A stretch of DNA of 15,761 nt from CAWBVG01 sp963792175 (GTDB taxonomy: Bacteria > Acidobacteriota > Vicinamibacteria > Vicinamibacterales > CAVVIG01): contig CAWBVG010000016.1 in assembly GCA_963792175.1 (NCBI GenBank), forward strand, positions 1 to 15,761, read 5' to 3'. The stretch's first letter is position 1, and every line of letters begins with the position of its first letter. A program made the position numbers and the translations under genes. Under the pieces are notes generated by a model, which saw only the letters and a program-made list of their open reading frames with translations, made no database searches and was not told where the DNA came from. Shown piece by piece: positions 7,426-14,756 of this stretch.

Positions 7426-7446
7426 CTCTATCGGGCCCTATCGGGC
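7423..7446. repeat. Short GGGCCCTATC-type tandem repeat at the gene junction
   Basis: Two near-copies of a decamer (CTATCGGGCC then CTATCGGGCG, 7427-7446) sit between the M14 stop codon and the first recognisable codon of the regulatory-like protein. The M14 stop (7438-7440) lies within it. The 14-bp word GGCTCTATCGGGCC (7424-7437) is matched, with one C missing, by GGCTCTATGGGCC at 5913-5925 at the other end of the rearranged region. Confidence 0.6.
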
Positions 7447-10400
7447 GTCCAGCTTTCGCCCTGCGTCCAGCCGGTCGAAGTTCAGCAGCGCGTTGAACAC
7501 GAGGAAGTAGCTGCCTTCCGTTTCTCCGCGCCAGATCGGGTTGTTCGAAAACGCGACGACGTGCCCTTTGTCGAGCGGCACGTCGACGACCGCCGCGTGT
7601 TGCGCAATTTCGCCGCCGTTCTCGACGAGGCCCGACACGAGCAGCTCGCGCGAATCGGCGTAGCGAAGGATGACGCGCGGGCGCGCGTTCGGCGGGATGA
7701 TGTTGATGCCGTTGCGCAGCTGCTCGTCGGTGATTGGCACCGCCTGCCAGGTGTCGACCTTCGGCTCCGCCGGGACGTCTACGCCCGGCCGTCCCTGCGG
7801 TGTGTCGGCATCGTCGGCGGTGCCGCGGCCCGTCGGCCGGTTGCCGCCATCGTCCGGCCCGAGGCGCCGCCCGCCGCGGCCGCCGAAGATGCTCGAGACG
7901 TTGAAGATCGGTCCGTTGTCGCACCAGATGCCCAGGTTGTCGGTGTAGCCGTACGCGATCGGGCTCGTGGCGTCCACCATCTTCGATCGCACGACGCTCC
8001 CGACAATCCGCAGCCGCTGGCGCTGTGCGACCGACAGTCCGGGTGTGAAACCGGTCGAGACGGCGAGGTCGGCGGTGTCCATGACCGTCAGGAGCAGACC
8101 GCCGTTGCGCACGAACGTCTGCAGGTGCGCAACGCCCGTCCATCCGAGGCCAGGACGCATGTCGTCCGTTTGATCCTCGGATCCGAGGTTCGGCGTTTCA
8201 GAAGTCTTCTTCCAGGGCAGCGGGTTGCCCCACATCGGCATGCCGTTCACGATGCCTTCCGTGCCACGGCCGACCGGCGGAAAGACGATGACGTCGAACT
8301 TCGCGTTGAGGTTATCGTCCTTCGCGACCTGCTGGGTGTTGATGTAGGTGAACGGTACCTGCGCATTGTCGAAGGCCTGCCGCCACCATCCCTCGGTCTG
8401 CGTAGTCAGCCACGTGTGGAGGATCGCGACGCGCGGCGCTCGAATCGGATGGGTTTTCACCGAAGGCGCTGTGCTGGTGGCCACGATCTGGAGGCCCAAA
8501 TCCGTCGCGACCTTCTGCATGTCCGTCGCGCCGGCATTCCTGATGATGAACGACCCGCGGTTGAACTTCTTGCCGCCGGCGTCGAACGGCTCCTCGGCCG
8601 CCTCGAACGACGCGTCCTTGAGCTTGTAGCGCAGCGTCGCCAGCGCGATGTCGGCGTTGTGATTGACAAGGAAGATCGCGCCGGTATCCGACGACGGCGC
8701 CCTTGGGCCGGATCTCGCCGCTGACTTTCTCGACCGGCGCGTCGAGCACTTTCCCATCGGTCACGCGGACCGCCTGCACGTTGTACAGCTCGGGGAAGGT
8801 CCAGCCGGTGTCGTCGTACGGCGTCCGCTGCGGATCGTTCGGGCTCCAGGACCTGATAGTCGAGGAGCGAATCGGCGATGCGGCTGTAGGGCTGGTCCAT
8901 GCGAACGATGTAGGAGCCGGCGGGGAAGGTGCGTGTCGTCGCGGCGGCAGTCTTGTCCTGCGCCTCCTGCCCATCTCGCCTATCCTGCCCACCGTCGCTC
9001 GGCCCGCCCAGCGCTGTCCTGCCCCTCCTGCCCATCCCGCCCGTCCTGCCCGCTGTTATTCGTCGTCGTCGGACGCGCAGGGGCTTTCTTCCCCGGCACC
9101 ATGACGGTAAACGAGGCCGTCGCGCGCGAGATTTCCACGCCTTGCTTCTGCAGCGTGCGCAGGAGATCGGCTTGCGCGCCCGGGCGCGGATCGTCGGCGG
9201 GGAACACATACGCCGCAGGTCCTTCGGTGCGCGCCTTCAGGATCGATCGCTTGCTCTTCGTGTAGAAGTTGCGCAGGAACAGCTGCTTGTTCGCGGCGAA
9301 ATAGTGCAGCGATGTGAGGAGCCCGGTCTGTTGATAGTTGTTGTTGTTCCGCTGCGACCACAGCGCTTTTGGCAGCGGCGGATTCTGCTTGTACCAGGTG
9401 CGGGCATAGTCGTTGGGCTGCAGCGATCGCTCGACGGTGTCGGCGCCGCCGTTGCCGAAGGTCTCGTACAGCCGGCTGATCCCGTTGTGCAGCGCGGCGA
9501 TGAACATCAGATAGCCGGGCGACCAGGTGTCGAAGTTGCCATGCGTGAAGACGCCGGGCATCCCGAATTTCGTCATCTCCGAGACGTTGTTCCAGCCGAT
9601 CATCTGCCACTCGTCGGCGAGAATCGGATCGATCCACGCGTTGTACGGACCGTCGCCGACGGTGTTGTCGTACAGGTACGGCACCGACTCGTGAAGGTCG
9701 TGCAGCACCTGTGGGTGCCATTGCATGTAGGTGTTGAGGACGTTTTCGGTGAGCTTGAGGGTGACGCCCATCGCGTCGCGGTTGTTGTCGTGCGCGACGT
9801 ACTTGCCCCAGTACACCAGTCCTGGGTAGTTCTGACCCGGATGCGCGAGGTGCCACTTGTAGATGTCGACCATCTTGTTGCGGCCGTCGACCTCGATCAC
9901 CGGCGTGATCAGCGTGATCAGGTTGTCGCGAATCGACTTGATGTATTGATGGTCGTCGACGGTCAGCCGGTACGCCAGTTCCATCAGCGCGGTCGGCGAG
10001 CCGGTTTCCGGCGAATGGATCGTTCCGGTGATGTAGTAGATCGGCGTCGACGCGTTGATGAGCGGCTCCGCCTGCGCATCGTCCATGTTGATCGTGCGCG
10101 GGTCGGCGAGTTTGGCGAGGCGCGCCGAGTTGTCCTGCAGCTTCGCCATGATCGCTTCAGAGGCGATCGCGACGGCGATCATCTCGCGCCCTTCTTCGGT
10201 CTTGCCGATCGAGTAGACCTTCACGCGCGGGCTCGCCTTCTCGAGCATCCGCATGTACTGGTAGACCTCCTCGGCGTAGGGGAGCTTGCCCGGCGCGCCG
10301 GCGACGTCGCCGAGGACCGCCTTGGGCGTCGGCACCGTCTTCGAAGCCGGCAGATAATCCACGAGCGGCGAACCGAAGAACGGCTGCGTCGTGTATTCCT

Positions 10401-10548
10401 TGATCTTCTTCGTGTACTCGTCATCTATCGCGATTTTCGGATCGCGAACGAAAGTCGGCGTCTGCTGCGCGGAGACAACGGCCGCCATCGTGAAGGCAAT
10501 CGCCGCGCCGAAAACGGTCCTGTGAGGCGTCCGGAAAAACGTGATCAT
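7438..10548 (-). CDS. Secreted M14 family zinc metallocarboxypeptidase, large form, frameshifted
   Basis: The gene spans 3111 bp (1037 codons) with three compensating frame changes near 8690, 8850 and 8990, so the net frame is kept. The N-terminus has a Sec signal peptide ending at VVSA|QQ (about residue 28). The M14 domain shows zinc ligands in GTIHSPETGS (H178, E181) and a later His in VLHDLHES (H283 or H286), and the substrate-binding HDNNRD (253-258). After about residue 490 comes a Gly-Gln-Asp-rich tract encoded by the 9-bp repeat, then a domain with YDDTGWTFPELYNVQAVRV, GSFIIRN and a C-terminal class I glutamine-amidotransferase-like region (RVAILHTWL, FDVIVFPP, GGLLLTVMDTA). Acidobacterial M14 proteins of about 1000 residues share this layout and probably degrade peptides outside the cytoplasm. 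It is divergent from the M20 gene, 33 bp apart. Specificity is unknown. Confidence 0.88.
8957..9053. repeat. 9-bp repeat array inside the M14 gene, unit CCNGCCNAT
   Basis: Clear units are CCTGCGCCT, CCTGCCCAT, CTCGCCTAT and CCTGCCCAC (8957-8992), then CCTGCCCCT, CCTGCCCAT, CCCGCCCGT and CCTGCCCGC (9018-9053), with a degenerate stretch between. Read on the minus strand in the M14 frame they give Gly-X-Y triplets such as GQDGRDGQEGQD, a collagen-like linker between the peptidase and C-terminal domains. One M14 frameshift falls in this array. The same unit is found after the GNAT gene at 5884-5915. Confidence 0.8.
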
Positions 10549-10581
10549 GAGTCCGGCGATCTTAATGCTATCGTGGCGCGC
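10549..10581. promoter_or_regulatory. Very short divergent intergenic region (M14 / M20)
   Basis: Only 33 bp separate the M14 ATG and the M20 ATG. AT-rich words TAAGAT (minus strand) and TAATGC/TATCGT (plus strand) lie 10-20 bp from the starts and could serve as -10 elements for near-leaderless transcripts. Neither gene has a visible Shine-Dalgarno sequence. The -35 regions, if any, would lie inside the opposing gene. Confidence 0.3.
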
Positions 10582-12028
10582 ATGCGAAGACTTTTGCAGG
10601 CGTCGAGCGTGCTGCTACTGGCTGTGTCGCCAGCAGTTCGGGCGCAGCGCGGCGCCGGCGACGAACGCGCGTCGCTCGTCCAGAGCATCGACGCGAAGCG
10701 CGAAAGCTATGCCACCATCGCCAAACAGATCTGGGCATTCGCGGAAGTCGGCTATCAGGAGAAAGAGCAGCGCGCTCCTGCAGCAGCAGCTCCGGGCCGC
10801 CGGCTTCCAGGTCAAGGCAGGTGTCGCCGACATCCCGACGGCGTTCGTGGCGACGTTCGGTTCCGGCAAACCGATCATCGGCATCGTCGGCGAGTTCGAT
10901 GCGCTGCCAGGACTTGTCGCAGGAGGCACAGACGGCGGCGCGTCATGCGATCGAAGAGAACGCGCCCGGCCACGGCTGCGGTCACAACCTGCTCGGCACC
11001 GGCGCGCTCGCGGCGGCGGTCGCCGTGAAGGAATGGATGGCCGCGTCGGGCCAGAAAGGAACGCTCCGCTACTACGGGACGCCGGCCGAAGAAGGCGGCT
11101 CGGGCAAGGTCTACATGGTTCGGGCCGGACTCTTCAGCGACGTCGACGTCGCCGTGTCGTGGCACCCGGGCGATCGCAACGAGGCGAGCCCGACGAGTTC
11201 GACCGCCAACATCACCGGGAAGTTCCGTTTTCACGGCGTGGCGGCGCACGCGGCGGCGGCGCCCGACCGCGGGCGCTCGGCGCTCGACGCCGTCGAAGCC
11301 ATGGACTACATGGTCAACATGATGCGCGAGCACGTGCCGCAGGAGACGCGCATCCACTACATCATCACGCGCGGCGGCGCGGCGCCCAACGTCGTGCCCG
11401 ATTTCGCCGAGGCCTATTACTACGCGCGGCAGCCGAATATGCCGATCCTCGACAAGATCTGGGAACGCATCGTCGACGCGGCCAAAGGCGCGGCGCTCGG
11501 AACCGGGACGACGATGGATCTCGAGGTGACCGGCGCGGTGTATAACGTGCTGCCGAACGAGTATCTGAGCGGTGTGATGAACAGGAATCTCGAGCGCATC
11601 GGCGGATTCCCGTACACGCGCCGAGGAAGCGAGTTCGCGGAGGAGATACGGAAGACGCTGACCGATCCCCCGGATGTGGCCATCGGCTCGCAGGAAAAGG
11701 TCCGGCCGATCGCACCGGCGCCGTCAACAGCTCCTCGACCGACTCGCCGACGTCAGCTGGAACGTCCCGCGGTCTCGATGACCGCAGCGACATTCGCGCC
11801 GGGCGTGCCGGCGCACAGCTGGCAGGCCACGGCGTGCGCCGGCAGCACATTGGCGTCGAAGGGCATGTGGTGGCGGCGAATCGATGCGCTCACCACGGGC
11901 GATCTCTTCACCGATCCGGCGCACATTCAGAAGGCGAGGGCCGAGTTCGACCAGAAGCGCGGGCCCGACTTCGCTAAAGCAGGCGGACGGCCTAGCCGAC
12001 CGCAAGCCGGCGCTCGATACGGAAGTAG
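10582..12028 (+). CDS. Secreted M20 family amidohydrolase (AbgB-like), frameshifted
   Basis: The ATG at 10582 opens a Sec signal peptide (LLLAVSPAVRAQ). Successive frames then give KQIWAFAEVGYQEKE, SALLQQQLRAAGFQVKAG, IIGIVGEFDALPGL, NAPGHGCGHNLLGTGALAAA, YYGTPAEEGGSGKVYMVRAG, DVAVSWHPGDRNEASP, FHGVAAHAAAAPDRGRSALD and VSMTAATFAPGVPAHSWQAT. These match M20 di-zinc peptidases of the aminobenzoyl-glutamate utilisation B type: the GHGCGHN His and the PAEEGG glutamates are metal/catalytic residues, and the AHAAAAP block is the dimerisation domain. Frame changes lie near 10765, 10913, 11710-11765 (at least two), 11870 and about 12015. The stop is probably TAG at 12026-12028. The family hydrolyses N-acyl or aminobenzoyl amides; the signal peptide places this one outside the cytoplasm. 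It is 33 bp divergent from M14, so the two may act on the same peptides. Confidence 0.87.
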
Positions 12029-12039
12029 GGAGGCCGCGC

Positions 12040-12896
12040 GTGATTCTCTCGCGTCGCGACTTTCTGACCAGCAGCGCTGCCGTGGTGGCCACCATGAACC
12101 TTCAGGCACAGCGCCCGACGCCGGTTGAGGTGAAAGCCTTGGTGTTCGACACGTTCGGGACCGTCGTCGACTGGCGATCGTCGGTCGCCGACGAAGTCGC
12201 GGCGCTGGCGAAGCAGAAGGGGGTTGCCGTCGACGGCGCGAAGTTCGCCGACGCGTGGCGCGCCGGATACGGCCCGAGCATGAACCGCGTGCGGACCGGC
12301 GAGCTGCCGTGGACGAAGCTCGACGCGCTGCATCGGATGACGCTCGATCGGATCCTGGTGGAGTTCAGGATTGACGGACTGTCCGAAGACGAGAAGGCGC
12401 GGCTCAATCACGCCTGGCATCGGCTGCGTCCGTGGCCGGACGCGGTCGCGGGGCTGACGCGGCTGAAGAAGAAGTTCATCATCGCGCCGCTCTCGAACGG
12501 CAAATGCGTCGCTGATGACCGACCTGGCGAAGCACGCCGGGCTGCCCTGGGATGCGATTCTCGGCGCCGAGCTCGTCCGTCACTACAAGCCGGATCGCGA
12601 AGTCTATCAGTCCGCCGCCGACATCCTGGATCTCCCGCCCGCGTCGGTGATGATGGTGGCCGCGCATCTGGGCGATCTGCGGGCGGCGAAAGGCGTGGGG
12701 CTGAAGAACCGCGTTCGTGACTCGCAAGCCGATGGAATTCGGGCCGGACGGAAAGACCCGACTTGAAGGCGGACTCTCCGTGGACGTCAGCGCGAAGGAT
12801 TTCAACGATCCTCGGCGACGCGATGGCGTGGGACGTCTGTATGAGCGACTCCGCCAGGCGGGCCCTAGTCACGCGCCTCAACTGGACCCTGTCTGA
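12040..12896 (+). CDS. Haloacid dehalogenase type II (HAD superfamily) with Tat-like leader, frameshifted
   Basis: I chose the GTG at 12040 because GGGAGG (12028-12033) lies 6 bp upstream and the protein then begins VILSRRDFLTSSAAV, a twin-arginine leader. HAD motif I is ALVFDTFGTVVDW with nucleophile D37, motif II is PLSNG, motif III is the lysine in HYKPDREVYQSA, and motif IV lies in MVAAHLGDLRAAKGVGLK. These match 2-haloacid dehalogenases (type II), which convert L-2-haloacids to D-2-hydroxyacids; the true substrate may differ. A one-base A insertion near 12502-12504 and another near 12707-12708 explain the two main frame breaks. The C-terminal block SVDVSAKDFND is clear, but the stop is uncertain (12844, 12896 or 12903 depending on a last indel), so the 3' end may overlap the convergent gene. 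It follows the M20 gene by 11 bp and is probably co-transcribed. Confidence 0.85.
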
Positions 12897-13250
12897 GACT
12901 TAGTAGAACACTTTAACTCCGAGCGCGTCAGTGCAACCGTGACGCGCTCGGACTCGAACCCGTCGAGCACCCACCCGGCGTCCAGCAGGCCGCTCGATCA
13001 TCGCGTGCCGCTGGAACGCCGTCAGGGCATCGTCGAAGCGTTCGACTCGCGGTCCGTCGGGTTCCACTCCGCCGGGACGCGTAATTCGTACTCGCGATCC
13101 TCGCCGGTGAGACCCAGTTCGCAGACCACCGCTTCGTCGCCGTCCCGCCGGAACGTCCAGCGCAGCACGCGGATGTGCCGATAGTTTCGGCGGCTGCGAT
13201 CGAGGGCGCCGAAGTTCCCGTCGCGTGGCGTGGGACCGTCACATGGTCCA
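12878..13250 (-). CDS. Unrecognised small soluble protein, frameshifted
   Basis: On the minus strand a coherent protein can be followed: NYRHIRVLRWTFRRDGDEAV, VCELGLTGEDREYELRVPAE, then in a second frame VERFDDALTAFQRHAMIER, then in a third LLDAGWVLDGFESERV, with a stop at 12878. About 120 residues result. The charged, strand-rich pattern and the FDDALTAFQRHAMIE helix look like a real conserved protein, but I do not recognise the family. The start is unsure: ATG at 13250 (MDHVTVPR) needs one more indel, whereas ATG at 13300 is in frame but adds a poor N-terminus made partly of repeat. No signal peptide or membrane segment is seen. It is convergent with the dehalogenase, and its 3' end carries a 13-bp-stem hairpin. 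Confidence 0.55.
12918..12952. terminator. Perfect 13-bp-stem hairpin at convergent gene ends
   Basis: The arms TCCGAGCGCGTCA (12918-12930) and TGACGCGCTCGGA (12940-12952) are exactly complementary around a 9-base loop. It sits just downstream of the dehalogenase and inside the last codons of the convergent small gene. It could end transcription from either side, although no run of T follows on either strand, so a classic intrinsic terminator is not certain. Confidence 0.5.
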
Positions 13251-13289
13251 TGGCCGTTCGGCGTAGCAAAGCTGATGCCAAGACAACTT

Positions 13290-13690
13290 TCAAGTCTCAA
13301 GTTTCAAGTCTCGCTGACTGTGAGACTTGCCATCCTCGAGACTTGCGACTTGGCGAGTGTTCAAACCTTCCTCACAGCCCGCCGAGAGATCCTCGATCAG
13401 GCGGTCCGCGGCCTTGCCTTCGCGGTCGATCGCCCACTGCAGCAGCGACCCTCCCATGATCGCCTGCACGGCGCGCGCCAGCGAATCGGTATCGCACCGC
13501 AGCAGCTCGCCCGCTTCGACGGCTTCGTCGAGCAGCCCCTTGATGCCGGACCGCATCTCGCGCGAGTGCGCGAGCGCGTGGCTCTGAAAGTCCGGATTGA
13601 CCAGATCCATCTGCAGGAACGCAAGGCGATGGGCGGTAGGTGGCGCCGAGGATGTGCTGCGTCGCTGGTGGCGCGCGGGCGCGGGCTCAT
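13290..13690 (-). pseudogene. TetR/AcrR-type regulator with the DNA-binding core deleted
   Basis: The ATG at 13690 gives MSPRPRATSDA, a usual opening for TetR regulators, then (one base shifted) ILGATYR, the start of helix 1. The sequence then jumps to LAFLQMDLVNPDFQSHALAH, which belongs to the ligand-binding domain at about residue 85 of such proteins. EMRSGIKGLLDEAVEAGELL, LARAVQAIMGGSLLQWAID and RLIEDLSAGCEEGL complete a normal C-terminal domain. Some 60 residues that should form the helix-turn-helix are absent, so the protein as read could dimerise and bind ligand but not DNA. The last 20 or so residues are encoded by the GAGACTTG repeat. It is divergent from the SDR pair and faces two palindromic boxes, the layout of an autoregulated TetR-SDR module. 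The deletion near 13627 may be genuine or an assembly loss. Confidence 0.75.
13291..13345. repeat. Direct and inverted GAGACTTG octamers
   Basis: CAAGTCTC occurs at 13291-13298 and 13305-13312, and its complement GAGACTTG at 13322-13329 and 13338-13345. The inner pair can form an 8-bp stem over a 9-base loop, and the outer pair can extend the structure. A further ACTTG follows at 13348-13352. The element lies between the small gene and the TetR C-terminus and covers the apparent TetR stop. It could act as a bidirectional terminator, although it lacks a T run. Confidence 0.7.
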
Positions 13691-13703
13691 CGGCTGCGCG
13701 ATT

Positions 13704-13720
13704 ATAAACGACCATTCACT
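13704..13720 (-). promoter_or_regulatory. Second TetR-type box overlapping the regulator -10
   Basis: ATAAACGACCATTCACT (plus strand, 13704-13720) matches the minus-strand reading of the palindrome at 13732-13755 at 14 of 17 bases. It overlaps a TATAAT hexamer on the minus strand (13706-13701), the best -10 candidate for the TetR gene, whose ATG is only 10 bp further. A regulator bound here would block its own transcription. Confidence 0.55.
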
Positions 13721-13731
13721 TTCGGCTTGAT

Positions 13732-13755
13732 TAGTAAATGTTCGTTCATTTACTA
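13732..13755. promoter_or_regulatory. Palindromic TetR-type operator before the SDR genes
   Basis: The arms TAGTAAATG (13732-13740) and CATTTACTA (13747-13755) are perfect complements around a 6-bp centre TTCGTT. The site lies between divergent TetR and SDR genes, 23 bp before the SDR start codon. It overlaps a weak plus-strand promoter candidate (TTGATT at 13728-13733 with TACTAG at 13751-13756, 17-bp spacing). Size and position are typical of a TetR-family operator. Confidence 0.75.
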
Positions 13756-13766
13756 GTGCCGCTCAT

Positions 13767-13773
13767 AAGGAGG
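13767..13773 (+). promoter_or_regulatory. Strong Shine-Dalgarno of the first SDR
   Basis: AAGGAGG lies 5 bp before the ATG at 13779 and fixes that start. It is the best ribosome binding site in the window. Confidence 0.85.
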
Positions 13774-13778
13774 CAGCC

Positions 13779-14731
13779 ATGAAGACCCTCGACGGACACG
13801 TCGCCGTCGTCGCCGGCGCCACCCGCGGCGCCGGCCGCGGCATCGCCCGGATGCTCGGCGAAGCCGGCGCCACGGTCTACTGCACGGGCCGCAGCAGCCG
13901 CACCCAGCCGAACACCACGGACCACCACTACGCCGGCCGCCCCGAAACGATCGAGGAGACCGCGGAGCTGGTGACCGCGGCGGGCGGCGTCGGCATTCCG
14001 GTGCGCGTCGATCACACGTCGACGCCGAAGTGGCGGCGCTGTTCGCGCGCGTCGCGCGCGAGCAGAAGCGGCTCGACGTGCTGGTCAACATCCTCACCGG
14101 CCGCCGGTCGCGTCGTGGAGCAGCTTCTGGAAGCAGCCGCTCGACGAGGGACGCGCGTTCGTCGACGGCTGGCTCTGGCCGCACGTCGTCACGTGCTGGC
14201 ACGCGGCGCCGCTGATGGTCGAAGCGCAAGTCGGGGCTGATCGTCGAGGTCGTCGAGCAGGCCGGCATCGGCTACCACGGGCAGTTCTTCTTCGACCTGA
14301 TGGAGATCGTCGCTGAAGCGGTCTGTCGTACGGGCTGGCCGTCAGGAGCTGGCGCCGCACAAGGTGACGGCGCTCGCGGTCACGCCGGGGTTCATGCGCA
14401 CCGAAGCGATTCTCGAAGGCTTCGGCGTCACCGAAGCGAACTGGCGCGACGCGGATCGACCATCCCCAGGCGAAGAGGTTCGGCTGGGCATCGCATCGGA
14501 GACGCCGTGCTTTCGTCGGCCGCGGCGTCGCGGCGCTGGCCGCGGACCCGAACGTCACGAAGAAGCGGCGGCGTCTTCGGCTCGTGGGCGCTCGCGGACG
14601 AGTACGGCTTCACCGACATCGACGGCGCCGGCCGCATTGGGGACGCTACGGCAAGGAGCACTTCCCGCATCTTCGACGCGAAGTCGACGACACCGTACGA
14701 ATGGCGGCTGGTCGAGACGGCCGGCGGCTGA
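13779..14731 (+). CDS. SDR family oxidoreductase, DHRS1-like, paralog 1, heavily frameshifted
   Basis: The start is fixed by AAGGAGG. The Rossmann glycine motif is GATRGAGRGIA (residues 13-23; GxxxGxG) and YCTGRS after the second strand suggests NADP(H). Through at least eight frame changes one can follow RPETIEETAELV, EVAALFARVAREQKRLDVLV, SSFWKQPLDEGRAFVDGWLW, HAAPLMVEA, SGLIVEVVEQAGIGYHGQFF, FDLMEIVAEAV, VTALAVTPGFMRTEAILEGF, GVTEANWRDA, GVAALAADPNVTKK and SWALADEYGFTDIDG. The C-terminal 'yGFTDxDG' block is typical of the DHRS1 subgroup (about 300 residues). Where homologs carry YxxxK this protein reads FxxxE (FDLME), so the catalytic Tyr and Lys seem lost. The stop at 14731 fits GC-rich third-position usage. 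Substrate is unknown; it is divergent from TetR and 25 bp before its paralog. Confidence 0.85.
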
Positions 14732-14756
14732 CCGCTGCGCCAGAGGAGATGAATCG

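Noticed and set aside
5917..7440. A transposable element causing the permuted protein
   Set aside because: No transposase, terminal inverted repeats or clear target duplication beyond the 13-14 bp shared word was seen.
8929..11028. A 699-codon open frame on the plus strand
   Set aside because: It is mostly the antisense of the M14 gene, Arg/Val/Asp-rich with no family motif. Only its last part (from 10582) is real, as the start of the M20 gene.
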